A stretch of DNA of 64,000 nt from Azolla caroliniana (GCA_043228905.1 JBHGNT010000013.1:930001-994000); one strand, 5' to 3'. Positions 21,978-34,722 are shown, counted from the stretch's first letter. Numbers and translations: made by a program. Notes: a model not told the origin generated them from the letters alone.

Positions 21978-22487
21978 ATAAGGGGTTAAATAGTTACAAG
22001 AGGGGGTAGATACATAGGGGTGCAAACCCCTTTTGCCATTCAGACTAATCACTCACTCACACCTCCTTGTATCTGTCCACATGCACACACGTATCTACTC
22101 ACACTCACATATACACGTGTACACATACGTATCTACTCACACTCACAATTACACTTGTGCACATACACATACACACCAACACATTACATCTCTTACCCTC
22201 ACTTATCAATCTCCCGTATGTCTCGTACGGTAACACATAAGGGGTTAAATAGTTACAAGAGGGGGTAGATACATAGGGGTGCAAGCCCCCTTCACCATTC
22301 ACACTAGTCACTCACTAACACCTCCTCGTATCTGTCAACATGCACACACGTGTGCATGTGTACACATACATACCTACTCACACTCACAATTACACTTGTA
22401 CACATACACATACACATCAACACATACATCTCTCACCCTCACTTATCACACTTATCAATCTCCCATACGTCTCGTACCGTAACAAAT
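21978..22487 (+). repeat. Direct repeat of about 259 bp, two copies
   Basis: ATAAGGGGTTAAATAGTTAC begins at 21978 and 22237. Both copies continue through GTAGATACATAGGGGTGCAA and ACTCACTMACACCTCC, then a CA/TA-rich block, and end with CTCGTACSGTAACA. Copies differ at scattered bases and in the length of the CA-rich part. Confidence 0.9.
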
Positions 22488-22499
22488 TTCAATCGGGAG

Positions 22500-22905
22500 G
22501 GGTAGTGACAAGCTTACACTTTGTCATCCCAAACTTGAAGAGCATATTGAGAATATAGTGTCATTGGGAGATCATGATACCATAAGGAGTCTAAATTACT
22601 TCTATACCTAGAAAGTAATGGTGTTCCTTCATGTCTTTCATTTCGAATCGGCTAGAGAGTAGCTTTTTGATATGTTCGATATCTACTAAATGCTCTCCTC
22701 CAATAACCAAGTCATCCACATATATTATGATAAATACCTGTCCTCTGGAGTCGCTTCAGATGAACAAAGAATTGTCCGATTTGGTGAAGATATTGCATTT
22801 TCTTCGAGTGCCATGATCTAGGTGCTTGCTTGATGTTGTAGAGATGCTTTTTGAGTCGTCAGACAGTAGCCGGATGCGTACTCGACTTGAATTCAGGTGG
22901 TTGTT
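22500..22905 (-). pseudogene. Copia reverse transcriptase fragment
   Basis: On the minus strand this reads LYNIKQAPRSWH, then IIYVDDLVIGGEH (the YVDD codons at 22711-22722), then FEMKDMKEHHYFLGIEV, with a frameshift and stops. These are consecutive blocks of Copia reverse transcriptase. It points opposite to the Copia remnant that follows. Confidence 0.85.
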
Positions 22906-23055
22906 GTTAGGTATACGTCCATCCTGTGGGAGGAGCCGATTGTTCGGTTGAGTAAGAGCCGACAATCGAAGACAAGGAGTAGCTGACTTTTCGGGCTGAG
23001 AGCCGACAATTGAAGACACGAAGAGTCGACATGGAGAGTCAACTAGGAAAGTTGA

Positions 23056-24762
23056 TTATATATATAAGTGATCCAAGTTGAAGACACGACTGACTAGATG
23101 GTCAATGACAATTGCCCTCCTATCGAGCTTGCCGGCAAGTTGGGAGGTATTCTGTACGACATACGCCAATAGTCGACCGATCCTAAATTTGGATGAGATG
23201 ATCGGCCAAGTCCTCACCGAGGACATTCGGCAAAAATTGATGGGACTTACCATCGACGAATCGGCAGAAGCCATCACTCGACCGACAGAGTCGAACGAGA
23301 GAACAAGCTAAGAGAACCAGTCGGAATACCAACCGATCAAAATCGAGGGGAAACTGACAACGGTCGAAGTCGGGAATGGGCCGATCAGGCGAATTCTGCA
23401 CACATTGCAGAAAAGTTGGCCACAATGTTTTGAACTGCCGATCAATCAAGAGGAAAGAGAGTAGTCGGCGATCCGAGTGGAATCCAGGATGACCCAACTC
23501 GGACCACTCCCCAGTCGGCAACCAAATCAACATTGCTGACTCCCGATCAGGAGAAGTTCTCTTCTTAGAGGATTCAGTGATCGGAGAAGTCCTCTACAGT
23601 GCACAGGATGCACACACGTGGCTACTGGATTCTGGTGCCACATTTCACGTGGACCCCAACATAGAATGGTTTTCGAACTATTCGACCGACACTAGTGGCA
23701 CAATCCGTCTAGGCAACGGGCAGGAGTGCAGAATTGTAGGGACGGGAGAGGTTCCCATTCGATTGCCAAATGGCAAGTTGCAACACAATAACCCTGCACC
23801 GAGTTCGGCATGTACCTGATCTGAAAAGGAGTCTGGTCTCCATCGGCATGCTAGCCGAAGATGGGTACAAAATGACTCTAAGTGAGTCGGTATGGATGAT
23901 CAATCAAGGAAACCTGAAGATAGGAGGCGGGCACAAGTACACCAACCTGTACCCATTAATGGCGATCAATGTAGAAGGGGCAATGAACTTAGCCGAAAAG
24001 ACTAATCCAAACTTATGGCATGGCCGACTCGGTCACAAGTCTCAAGCTGGACTTGATCGGCTGATGGCAGTAGGCTACATCCCAAAACTCCAAGCGAAGA
24101 TGAACTTCTGCGAGCATTGTCAATACGGGAAATAGATCCGAAGTCTGCATACTCTCAACTATGAGACGATACGACAACCCCTAAAGCTCGTGCACACAGA
24201 TATCCTTCAACGGACAAGGAGAGAGAGCTTAATGGAAAGATGCCCTACGCATCGGGCATAGGAAGTATCATGTACGCAATGGTGGTGACCCGACCCGACC
24301 TAGCCTATGTTGTAGGAGTGGTCAACCGGTACATGTCAAACCCAAGATGGAAGCATTGGGAGGCCTTCAAGCACATCTTCAGGTACATGAGAGGGACCGA
24401 AGATACACAGTTGACTTTCAGAGTAACAACCTTAGCCAAAGTCGAAGGCTACACTGATTCCGACTATGCCGGGAATACGGACAATCGGAAATTGAGATAA
24501 GGTTACATCTTCACCTATGGTGGTGGTGCGATATCATGGAGGTCGAAACTTCAAGAGTGCAATACACCCCATCAGCAATCCCGTCTATCATGCAAAGACG
24601 AAGCATATTGAGGTGCGGTATCATCACATCCGGGAGCTCACAACCAAGAAGAAGCTCAAAGTCTGGAAGATCGACACTGAGGTGAACATCGTCGATTGCT
24701 TGACAAAGCCACTCCCAGATCAACGCTTTGGAGCACTAAGGAAAAAGATGGGACTACGATAA
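23056..24762 (+). pseudogene. Copia remnant: gag, protease, GAG-pre-integrase, then RNase H (internal deletion)
   Basis: Order: UBN2-type gag (LLSSLPASWEVF, LTEDIRQKLMG), a CCHC zinc knuckle at 23397-23438 (CTHCRKVGHNVLNC), aspartic protease (WLLDSGATFHVD), GAG-pre-integrase (LWHGRLGHKS, CEHCQYGK) and the first integrase residues (LVHTDI near 24190). The sequence then jumps within a few codons to the RT end and RNase H (MPYASGIGSIMYAMV, YTDSDYAGN, KTKHIEVRYHHIRE). Most of integrase and reverse transcriptase is deleted. Stops and frameshifts add to the damage. Confidence 0.88.
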
Positions 24763-24867
24763 GCAACCGAGCAGAAGAAAGTTGAATGAGGAGCAGAAGG
24801 TAAGAGTATGTAAATATTAGTGACCTACCCTCACCTACGTTATGTGTACATAACATACTCCCCTACT

Positions 24868-25434
24868 TCAAAAGAGACCTACCGGGCCGAAATGATAATG
24901 AGGGACATCACGAAAGATAGGTGGTTATCTAGGTTCCCGCGAGTAGTGACACCGAGCATCCATATGGAGGTGCTCGAGCTTTAGGCCGACTACCGAAACT
25001 GGGCGGAATTTGAGGGGCGGCTCCTCGAAAGGTACGGTTTTGAGAACTCGCTACGATTGTTGAAACGAGAGTTCATGGAGTGGGTTGAGAGCCCTAGAAA
25101 AGGGGGAAATATGCTGGTGCTCCTCCAAGAGTTCGAAAGGAGATTTGTCGGACTCTCGATATTAGACCGGACCATGCTCGACACAAGCAAGGTCCTATTG
25201 TTTATTAAGTTTCTCGAGGCGCCAGACCGAGAGAAAGTGGTTCTCCTGTTGAAGATGGATGAAGGGCTCACAACCGACTGGGCCGCGATAAAGAGGGTCT
25301 ACAACTGTTTCGATAAGCAACGGGGTTGGAACAACGAGGGGTCGTCTATGGCCAGCTCGACCACAGAGAAAGGTTGGAGGATCCGATTCCGACCCGATCG
25401 GAAGAGACAAAACAGTGACGTCTCGAGCTCATAG
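24868..25434 (+). pseudogene. Family X gypsy gag fragment
   Basis: The translated sequence (MIMRDITKDRW, REFMEWVESPRKGGNM, FERRFVGLSILDRTMLDTS, GLTTDWAAIKRV) matches the gag of the level 1 and level 2 gypsy elements at 47.4-48.0 and 54.0-54.8 kb. There is a stop near 24983 and the ends are abrupt. It is a truncated old copy. Confidence 0.85.
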
Positions 25435-25582
25435 CTCCTTTACCGGTCACGTCCAGTTGTACTCTTTCTATTCCTCTGATTAATAATTAGCTTTGTTGAT
25501 TCTCCCATGTGTTTGGGTATCCTTGTGCTTTATTTCTGCTCTTATTTTGTTCGAGAGTGCGTTTCCGGGAGCATGAGCCCAT

Positions 25583-25988
25583 TGTTAAGAAGGCGCTCCG
25601 GCTCTTTTTAGTGCAACAACGGATCGTGATGTTTAGGATCGTTTAGGTTTCAAGGGAGAGAGAAAGGGGGAAGGAGACTCACCTCTGTAGCAGCCCAAAA
25701 ACGTTATTTTTCATTACCCAAAGAAAACCTCTCTCGTTTGTCTACTTACTTCTATTCTTACTTCACTCTTCTACTCATTCTTACTTTTTACCTAAGTATA
25801 TAAGTTACTTACATATTCAGCTAATTAGCTGTGAGTAGTTAAATAGTTGTGAGTAGCTAAATAGTTGTGAACAACTAAATAGTTGTTTTACCTATATGTC
25901 TAATAGTAGTTAATTTCCGAATAGCTACTATAGAAGATCTCAGTTACCAATAAGCATCGCATGCTTTTGTTGAGATTGTTTTTTAACA
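25583..25988 (-). repeat. 3' LTR of the complete Copia element
   Basis: It starts TGTTAAGAAGGCGCTCCGGC and ends TTTTTTAACA, with terminal inverted TGTTAA/TTAACA. It is 406 bp and aligns over its whole length to 30291-30686. Confidence 0.93.
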
Positions 25989-26006
25989 CTCCCTCTCAAG
26001 CTCAAC

Positions 26007-29000
26007 TTATCCATTCTTGAGATCATCTTCAGTCTTCTTTCCTTCATGCTTTCCAACTATCATACCAATGCTTATAACTCCCATCATGTCCCTAAATCGT
26101 GTATGTTTTTCTATGCTTAGTCCCTTCGTAAGAATGTCAACAACTTGCTGATTTGTACTTACATACAACAGATCCACTTCTCCATAAATCACTTTTTCTC
26201 TAACAAAGTGATAATGCACTTCAATGTGCTTTGTTCTTGCATGGAACACTGGGTTTTTTGAGGGCTGAATAATGCTCATATTGTCACACCAAATTGTGAC
26301 TACACCATCTATATACTCTCCCAAATCCCTCATATGAAATTGCATTTCCAATTTTTTCTTCAGCTTTCTTATTTCATCCATAGAATACCTCCAATGATTA
26401 AATCATCAACATAAATAAAAATCACAACAATGCAATCATTCAGAATCTTTACATACAATGATGGATCAACCTTTGACATTTTGAAAGCAATTTTTTTTAG
26501 AGATTCTGAAAGTTCCTTGTGCCATGCTCTCGGTGCTTGTTTCAGTCCATAGAGAGCCTTTTTCAGCTAACAAACATATTCTGGATGCTTCTTATTTTCA
26601 AATCCTGGTGGTTGACACATGTATACTTCCTCTTATAAGTTACCATGTAAAAAGACATTTTTTACATCCATATGGTGCAGAACCCATCTTTTGGTTGCAC
26701 TTACAACAAGTACTGTCCTCAAGGTTGCCATTTTTGCAACTGGTGCAAATGTCTCGTAATAATAAATTCCTTGCATTTGGGCATATCCCTTTGCAACAAG
26801 TCTTGCGTTATGTCTACTTACATTTCCATTGGAATAATGCTTTGTTTTGTAGATCCATTTGCAACCTACCACATTTTATCCTTTTGGCAATTTTACCAAA
26901 TCCCATGTTTTGTTTTAAGCCAATGCATCCATTTCTTCTTGCATTGCATTCACCCATTTCTTCCCAGCTTTTGCTTCATCAAAACTATTTGGATCAGGGA
27001 TTTGTACCACTTTAGACATATATGGACAATGCATAGCCATGTATGTATCATAACATTTTTTTTCTCTCTATCTGATCTTCTCAATTTCTGATTTGCATAT
27101 TTCATTGCTCTTTCAACACCGGAGAATTTCAGCACTTGTGTACCCATCTCTTCATCCAATGATACATACGAATCTACATCTTCCATGTTTCTAGATCCAT
27201 CATCAAGCATTTCATATTCTGGCATCTTTTCTTTTCCCTTTCTATCAACATAATTTTTATGTCTTAGATTTTTTCCACTCCAAGCATTTGAATCAGATTT
27301 ACTACCAGAGTTTTCAAATGGTCCAATACATTCTATTGATGTTGAACTTTTCTATCCAACCTTATTTCCATTTCCATGGCAATCTCTTGCATTTTCAGAT
27401 TTATCTTTGTCTTCATCAGTTTCTACATTTTGTTTTGGGCTGTACCAACTACCCAACTCATCAAATATCACATCACGGCTTACTACAATCTTTTTTGTCA
27501 ACGGGTTATAGCATCTAACCCTTTTTTCTCCTCTGAATATCCTACAAAAACACATTTTTCAGCTTTTGGATCAAGCTTCTTACTTCAGTAGGTACATGAA
27601 CATAAGCAAGGCATCCAAATACTTTTCAAGTGTCCTAAACTAGGTTTCCTGCCATAAAAACATTCTTCAGGAGTTACTACATGTACTCCAGATGTTATGC
27701 ATCTATTTAAAATATAGTTTGTTGTGTTTACAGCTTCAGCCCAGTAATACAATGGTATATTTTTTTCAGTCATCAAGGCTCTTGCTATGTTTACCGAAGT
27801 TCACTTTTTCCTCTCAGCCACTCCATTTGATGTGGAGTATACCTATATATGAACTGTCTCCTTATTCTTTGATTGCATAGAAAATCAGAAAATTCATTTG
27901 AGAAGTATTCTCCTCCTCCATCAGACCTTAAACATTTTATTCTAGTTCCAACCTGCTTTTCTACCATGCATTTGAACTTACGAAAACACTCAAATACTTC
28001 ACTCTTCTCTTTCATGAAGTAAACCCATGTTTCCCTTGAGCAATCATCAATGAACGTTACATAAAACCTACAATCACCAATTGATGCATTTTTTGTAGGT
28101 CCCCATACATCTGTATGTACCAAATCCAACAAGTTTTTGCTTATATGTCTTTCATGAGGGAAAGGCAAACTATTTTGCTTTCCATATTGACATGCTTCAC
28201 ATATTTTGCACATCGCACAGTCTTTCAACTTCGGTTGTCCAGCCACTACATTTTTTCTCAACATATTTTGCAAAGTTGCATACTTATGTGTCCCATTCAA
28301 TTATGCCACATTTCTACATTTGAGATTACATTCATTCCTCCTGCAAACATGCGTGTAATCTTTTTAGGCATATCCACATCTAAAACAAACATTCTTCCTT
28401 GGCGTTTTTCTTTTGCAATCAGCTTTCCATGTTTCTCTATAAAATACCCACTTTGCTTAAACTTTACTTGCATTCCTTGCTCTACTATTTGTCCAACAGA
28501 AATTAGATTTTTTGCAAGGTTTCGAACATGCATAAGATTCAACATATACTTTGTTTTTCCTCTTTCTTCCAACAATGGAATATCTCCACCATGCTCGATT
28601 AACTTAGTAGTATTGTCACATGTCTGTACATAACCAAGAATCTTTGGTTCTCTTAAACTTTCAAACCAATTTGCATGTCCTGTCATATGATTAGATGCCC
28701 CCGAATCTTCATACCACATATAATCTTCATTACATCTCTGTGAACTTTTAGCCATTGCTGATGTTTCATGTTGTATCACAAAAGCACTCTCTTTGTCACA
28801 ATTTTTCACTAGTTGAAGCATAGTTATTTTGTTGTCTCTTCCCTCTTTTTTCATCATTTTGTTTTTTATAGCATTGAGCCTATGTATGGCCTAGTTTTCC
28901 AAAATACCAACAACCATCATCACTCAAATATGTTTGCTTACCTTTGCCTCGATTGCTCCTCGCGTCTCTAATGTTGTTTCTTCCACTTATAGCTTGTTGT

Positions 29001-29400
29001 CCTCTTCCTCGGCCCCTTCCAGCACTATTGTAGAGAGCTCTCCCCTCAGTTTCAGAGTTTCCTTTGTTTGTATCTTCAATTTGATTTCTTTCTTCCACTA
29101 CTAGCATTGAAACCAGATCTACAAAACTTGGGATACTATCCCTTGTGAGAATGGATGTTTTGAAGTTTTTATATTGAGGTCCTAAGCCTCTTAAGCATAA
29201 TTCTACTTTATCATCATCTTTATCTTCACATTAATAGAAGCAAGTGATTCTCATATGCTCTTAATTTTCAGAGCATACTCATTGACTGACATCTTACCTT
29301 TTTCCAAGGTATTTAGTTCAGTCTTCAACTGAAGTTTTCTTGCCTTTGTATTTATTGCAAACAGTTTCACCAAACTGTCCCAAGCTTCTTTTGGAAGCAG
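26007..29400 (-). pseudogene. Copia gag C-terminus to pol (multiple frameshifts)
   Basis: Reading right to left: gag UBN2-like part (EAWDSLVKLFA), a Gly/Arg-rich linker and zinc knuckle whose second Cys is lost (CWYFGKLGHT), protease (WYEDSGASNHMTG), GAG-pre-integrase (CKICEACQYGKQ), integrase (LVHTDVWGP, YVTFIDDCSRETW, RSDGGGEY), reverse transcriptase start (WIYKTKH, ARLVAKGYAQMQGIYYYETF, HHMDVKNVFLHG), and RNase H (ARTKHIEVHYHFVREKV, DILTKGL). Most of the RT palm between about 26400 and 26630 is deleted or scrambled. The pieces lie in at least five frames. Confidence 0.9.
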
Positions 29401-29414
29401 AGCATCTTGTATAT

Positions 29415-29898
29415 TGTGAAAATGTTTTTAGAATCCAAGACATTGAAGATTAGAAGAATATAAAGTACGGATAATTCACATTTGGAGGCTAAGAACATGA
29501 ACCAAGACCTTAAGAAGAAGTGAAAAGTAAAAGTAAGATACATAGAGAAAAGTAAAAAGAGAAAAGTAAGATACATTTGGAGGAGCCTTGGGAAGAGGTG
29601 TCTTAGTGGAAGAGGAAGGGTCTTAGTAGTGGGTTTGAGTGATTGGAAGTAAGAAGGTCTTTGGTTTTTTAGTTCAATGTGGAGTTTATCTCCTTTGTAT
29701 GGTCTTGATAATTGAATATTATAACATTCTTACCCCTTTCTCATCTTATCTATCTTTTAAGTAAATTTCTTGAGTCTCCCTCTCTAATTTGTAGTTATCT
29801 TGGGCGTTATTGTCTATTTTAATTCATAACTCTCTCTAATATGCTTGGTCAAGCCCACATATTGTGTACGGCAATCCTTTATCTTATACACCCTATCA
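29415..29898. repeat. Solo LTR inserted in Copia gag (5-bp TSD TATAT)
   Basis: It starts TGTGAAAATG, ends ACCCTATCA, and is flanked by TATAT at 29410-29414 and 29899-29903. Removing the insert and one TATAT joins the gag frame exactly (GHI to QDALLPKEAW on the minus strand). It is 484 bp. No second copy or internal domain was found, so it is either a solo LTR or a small LTR-like element. Orientation unknown. Confidence 0.85.
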
Positions 29899-29903
29899 TA
29901 TAT

Positions 29904-30180
29904 GTCCAAGCATCCAATCTGAGATGTTAAGTGACAACCAATGCAATACTTTTCTTGGCCCTTGATTCCAATATTTAAATGCTTTGATTTGAGGAGTAGT
30001 TACATTTTCTTCAGAATCTTTGGAGCCTCTTCTAGGTCTCCTTCAATGTAAATCCAGTATTCTTTTCCCATCAGTAAATTTGTCATTCTGAATTTTCACG
30101 CAGGGAAATTATTTTTATCCAGTTTTTCTGTGACTATTTGGCTTCCACTTTCAGCAACCATCTCTCTTTTTCAATATGGC
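29904..30180 (-). pseudogene. Copia gag N-terminus
   Basis: From the ATG near 30152 the minus strand reads MVAESGSQIVTEKLDKNNF, MTNLLMGKEYWIYIEGD and FKYWNQGPRKVLHWLSLNIS. This is the N-terminal gag block of Copia elements with one stop. It ends at the solo LTR, and the rest of gag follows beyond it. Confidence 0.8.
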
Positions 30181-30280
30181 TTTAGCTACGATTAACTTCA
30201 ACAAGAACCTCTCTTATTCAGATCAGCAAATGGAGAAATTTTCTCATATTTGTATTGTTCTTCTTTACGAGCAACTTTGA

Positions 30281-30290
30281 TCTGATACCA
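30281..30290 (-). other. Primer binding site (initiator Met tRNA)
   Basis: TGGTATCAGA lies directly adjacent to the right LTR. It is the usual Copia PBS. Confidence 0.9.
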
Positions 30291-30686
30291 TGTTAAGAAG
30301 GCGCTCCGGCTCTTCTTAGTGCAACAACGGATCGTGATGTGCAGGATTGTTTAGGTTTCAAGGGAGAGAGAACGGGGGAAAGAGACTCACCTCTGTAGCA
30401 GCCCGAAAATGTTCTTTTTCATTACACAAAGAAAACCTCTCTTGTTTGTCTACTTACTTCTCTTCTTACTTGACTCTCCGACTCATTCTTATTTTTTTTT
30501 ACCTAAGTATATAAGTGACTTACATATTCAGCTAATTAGTTGTGATTACCTAATTAGCTGTGAGTAGCTAAATAGTTGTGAGCAGCTAAATAGATGTCTA
30601 ATAGTAGTTAATTTCCTAATAGCTACTATAGAAGATCTCAGTTACCAATAAGCATCACATGCTTTTGTTGAGCTTGTTTCTTAACA
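30291..30686 (-). repeat. 5' LTR of the complete Copia element
   Basis: It starts TGTTAAGAAGGCGCTCCGGC and ends TTTCTTAACA, 396 bp. It pairs with 25583-25988. Confidence 0.93.
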
Positions 30687-30787
30687 CTCATGAGTTCTTC
30701 ATTCTACCCGGCATTCGGCCCGGGGCAACATACGTCTCTGAGTTGTGCGCTCACCGTATGGCATCCGAGTAATTAATCTAGATTAGA

Positions 30788-31648
30788 TTACACGTCTGGA
30801 CACCGATCCGGTGAAGTTATCAAGAGACCGATCTGGACAACCCTTCTTCTCTCGTTGGCTTCTTGGTTCGAGACCCCAGTGGTTCCTCCCCGCTCCAACA
30901 CATACATGTGGATTACCGCGACAACACGCTCTTCGGGTGTTTTCCCTGTGAAATCGACAACTGCTAAGGTCATCTACAGGGGCTCGCGAAGGGCCAACAG
31001 AAATGTCTCTTTAAGCTCATCAACTAGGGGTGGCTATGTCAGCTGTCGCCGGAGTCTTTGGAAGTGTATGACAAACTACGGGACGGTCTCATGAGTCTCT
31101 TGTCAAATAGTGTAAAACTGACTCATCAACTCTCGTTGTGGGATCTGATGATGAAACAGTCGGAGGAACTTGTCCTTTAATGTTTGAAATATGGGAATTC
31201 TGCTAGGTTGCCTTGCGAATACCAATTCGCCGCTTGCCCATCCAGGAATAACCCAAACTCGGCTATCTTTGACACATTTGTGTCCTCCGCTGCTAGCGCT
31301 GAGATGGTTTGCCTCCCATGTTGTCAAGAAGGCACGAATGTGTGCCTCAACATTTGCTTCATAGTTGTACCGGGGATAAGGGCACGACATTGTGTCGTAT
31401 TCTTGATCGTCGAATGTGTCCTTGATGAGGTTGTTTTCGCGGTGTGTCATATGGTGGATGTGGTCATGGTGATCCACCTCGGAACTATTGCCGTTGGTTG
31501 TGAAGAGTTCAAACTGCTCATTTGAGTGGGCTTTCTGATGCGTGGTGTCTGCTCGGTGAGCGTGGATTCCACCAAACTTCCTTTGTGGTCTAACTATTGG
31601 ACGTCCACTAGGGACTGGTCTGCGGACGCGACTACTATCGCACGTCAA
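30788..31648 (-). pseudogene. Retrotransposon gag fragment (gypsy-type)
   Basis: The minus strand reads YNYEANVEAHIRAFLTTWEAN, FLRLFHHQIPQRELMSQFY and, after a frame break near 31100, TLAVVDFTGKTPEERVVAV. The AHIRAFLTTW and PQRELMSQFY blocks are typical of retrotransposon gag capsid. It lies just inside a PBS and an LTR (31731-32268) on the same strand, so this is the 5' end of a minus-strand element whose 3' part is missing. Confidence 0.8.
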
Positions 31649-31730
31649 GTTTGAGGGTTTCGTCTAGTCATCTCTTTGTTGCCGTGTCGACTAGACAACA
31701 TCCATGCTCTTGTTGTTCTTTGTGTCTTCA

Positions 31731-31750
31731 GAGTCCCACCCGGAGTGCCA
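31731..31750 (-). other. Primer binding site next to a minus-strand LTR
   Basis: On the minus strand it reads TGGCACTCCGGGTGGGACTC, four bases from the LTR end. It starts with TGG, as a tRNA-3'-end complement must. Confidence 0.65.
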
Positions 31751-31754
31751 AAAG

Positions 31755-32268
31755 TGTTACTGGTCCTTTGGCAACATGGGGTCGGATATTCAGTCCTTTG
31801 GTATCCGACTCAAGGTCTTGTGGACAAGAGATTGGAGTGTAGGCTGAGATTGAAGTGAAAGATAATATCGTCAACAACCAAGGTTTAAGTTATGTGGCCT
31901 TTTGGGTAATGGGTTGGGTCTACTCTGAGGTCTGTGGAGTTTCAACACCAAGCCGGCTACAACCGACTTGCAGACGTAATACACACTAGAGATTACATTT
32001 ATTCGATACAACTCAGTACTCGACACAAGACACACAAAGTATGAGCAAACAGATATTCGATTAAAGATAGACTTACTTGGCTAATGCAATATCCAACAAC
32101 TTTTACAAAACTACATGACCCTTTTTATAGGGTATGGACGGTTACATTCTTTTAATACATGAAAAACAGTACTTCCTATAATTATGCATTACTTCTGGTT
32201 CTTCCTCTAGCCCCACTTCGACCCAAGTCTGTCCCCACAACCCTTTTCATACCTTGGTCGTCCTGGCA
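31755..32268 (-). repeat. 5' LTR of a minus-strand gypsy-like element
   Basis: It starts TGTTACTGG on the plus strand next to the PBS and ends near CCTGGCA. A minus-strand TATA box (CTATAAAAAGGG, near 32126-32137) supports the orientation. The right boundary is set by the start of LINE homology and is approximate. Confidence 0.6.
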
Positions 32269-32577
32269 GGTGAACATTGTGGTGTGATGGCTTGATTGAC
32301 TAGAGTTGGTGGTGTTGGAGATATCGCATTTTAGCTCAAAGTATAAGAAGTTATGATCAGCACCAATAGAGCATGGGGCCACCCAGAAGGAGTTAATCAT
32401 GTGGGTAGCTTCAGGGCATCCTATTAGATAATCAATTGTGCTTTCCCCTCCTCCATGTGAGAAACATGTGAGCTCTTCCGAGCCCGACCACTTTGCTAAA
32501 CCATTATATATGATCATGTGGTGCCAAATTCCAAGTTCAAGCAGATGATGGCCAAAGCTTGTGGAGTCTACACCTTA
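32269..32577 (-). mobile_element. LINE endonuclease fragment, same family as 16.5-20 kb
   Basis: The translation MIIYNGLAKWSGSEELTCF and ESTIDYLIG, then GADHNFLYFELKCD parallels the intact LINE at 19.5-19.8 kb almost residue for residue. Only about 300 bp of the endonuclease region remains. Confidence 0.9.
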
Positions 32578-33742
32578 GAGAGAGGAATCATTTGATTGAG
32601 TGAAGTTAATTAAATAGACAGATAAATAAGAATCAAGGAAATTGACATCATGGGGATGCATTAAAGGAGAAGAAGGAATACAATTTGTTAATCATTCTTT
32701 GTACGATCCACTTTTCTATTCTACAAACCCCATCTTTTCAAAGGGGATCGCGAAATAAATATATGAACGGAAAAGTTATAACTTTTTATGTTTAAAGAGT
32801 TTATGGTACCACTTTTCTTTTTGCATAAATTTTATATATCAAAGAATCTCCAACACAAGCAAGGGTCACCTTTGAACAACCTTCAGAAGTGTTATAGCAT
32901 ATGTTTTCCATTTGATTAAGCAAAGTGATTTGAAAGACACGACATTCTAAATATAAAATGACAAAATGGTAATTTGAACCTTCATTTTTAATTTATTGTC
33001 AAGTACCATGACAACATCTATGACGTCGTTACATTTACAACACATTATATATCACTTTATAATGTAGATTGTTCATAGTGCATACTACATAGTACAATTT
33101 TTTGTACCACAACTTTTGAGACTTCATCTATATAAAACCATTCAAATCAATTTCATGACAACTACGACTAAATGCACCTTTATTCAATGCATCTTCCCAT
33201 TGTTTTCAACTCTACGATTGTGAAACGTGAATTTATAAAGGCCATGTTTCTATGGTGAAAATTGTAAGTAGGATGCTCCTAACATGTTGTAATCATGAAG
33301 AACTTTTATAAAACACAAGAAATATACCCAACCAATCATTGGACTTCTTAGGTTTGAAGTTGTTGTCTCAATGCCATTTTCAAAATACCAATCAATAACT
33401 CCCTAGAAAAAAGAATAATGTCAATATGTTACTATTTATTTAAAAAAATTATGTTTATGTCTACTTGATAAAAAAGGTAACAATTTATTATATATTAGCG
33501 AGTTGAGTAAAGATTCTTCATTAACTATCCCTACTACATATCACAACTGCAATTATCCCCATATGTTGATTGTCATGTTGCGTGAAATTTATTATTCTTA
33601 TTCATAATTGTAGCTATAAATAATAATTGCCACAATTAAATCCATCACTAACAAACTCTTTGAAAATTTTCATCTTCCAAGTTGTTCTCGTCAATCTAAA
33701 CATATCTTTATGTCATAATTATTACATTTCGATCTACTATGA
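32578..33742. other. AT-rich region without recognisable features
   Basis: No open frame of interest, no repeat longer than simple A/T words, and no RNA gene signature were seen on either strand. Confidence 0.6.
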
Positions 33743-34155
33743 CAACATCAGTAGTATGCAACTAGCGAAGAACCCTGTCTTCCACGCTTGCACCAGCACA
33801 TAGAAGAGCATTACCACTTTGTGCGCAAGCGAGTCTTGGGTGGTGAGGTCGAACTAAGTTACATGTTCGGACCAATCGGCAAGTAGCCGACATTTTTACC
33901 AAGGCCCTCGGCCTAAACAAGTTGCGGAATATTTCGGAGATGCTTGGGCTACAACATCTCGACATGTTGCACTTGAGGGGGAGAATGGATACGGATAAGG
34001 AGCTAGACAGGGGGAGATCGATAGAAAGAAACAACAACCACAAAGATGCGCCGCAGCTAGCCGAACAACGAAGGGGGAGAGCCGACGAATCGGAGACCGC
34101 CGATTCGGATAATGTGAGCGATTCGGACAAGCTGAATCTGAAAGACTCTGAATGA
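33743..34155 (+). pseudogene. Copia RNase H C-terminus
   Basis: Across two frameshifts it reads MQLAKNPVFHA, YHFVRKRVLGGEVEL, VADIFTKALGLNKLRNISEM and LHLRGRMDTDKEL. A charged extension follows, repeating ADES, SETADSDNVSDSD. A GAGGGGGAG-type PPT occurs near 34333-34346. Confidence 0.85.
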
Positions 34156-34493
34156 TCAAGGGGGCAGCTGACGCCAATACCGATACGGGAGAGCCGACGG
34201 ATCGAAGGGTGTCAGAGCCAAAGAGGTAGGAAGAAGGCTGACGAGGCCTAGTGGACGGGAGGAGGAGAGCTGACAGGAGGAGCCAGAACAACGAACCAGT
34301 AGTGCAAACAAAGAAAAAACCCCTAGCTTGAGCTTGAGGGGGAGTATTGAGAGAACAAGCTCAACAGGAGGCCGGAGCCGACTCGGCAAGAGCCAAAAGG
34401 TCGAAGACAATTCCACTATGGGTCATAAGGGACAAAAGGACGACATGGCCATAAGGGCTGACTGGGCGACAAGGCCATAAGGGTCGTAAGTGT

Positions 34494-34676
34494 TGTTAGG
34501 ATGTATATTCCTAACTTAATACTAGGAATATTATAGGTTGATTAGTTGTCAGAGCTCATAAGTGAGCATTTAGTACTTGTGTCGGTACTTGAGTTAGCAT
34601 GTTGTTAGAGGCTTGTATATAAAGTGCTCTATGAGCACATTGTTTGTGGTGAGGATTATTGTTTTGAATTGAACAT

Positions 34677-34722
<46 letters not shown>

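Larger units (their letters stand above)
25583..30686 (-). mobile_element. Complete Ty1/copia element with two LTRs
   Basis: This 5.1-kb element is oriented right to left. It has LTRs at 25583-25988 and 30291-30686, a PBS TGGTATCAGA directly inside the right LTR (30290-30281, initiator Met tRNA type), a PPT (GAGAGGGAG) directly inside the left LTR, and flanking 5-mers CCCAT and CTCAT that form a target duplication with one mismatch. The LTRs differ by substitutions and small indels, so it is not very young. It interrupts older sequence. A 484-bp solo LTR is nested in its gag. Confidence 0.93.
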
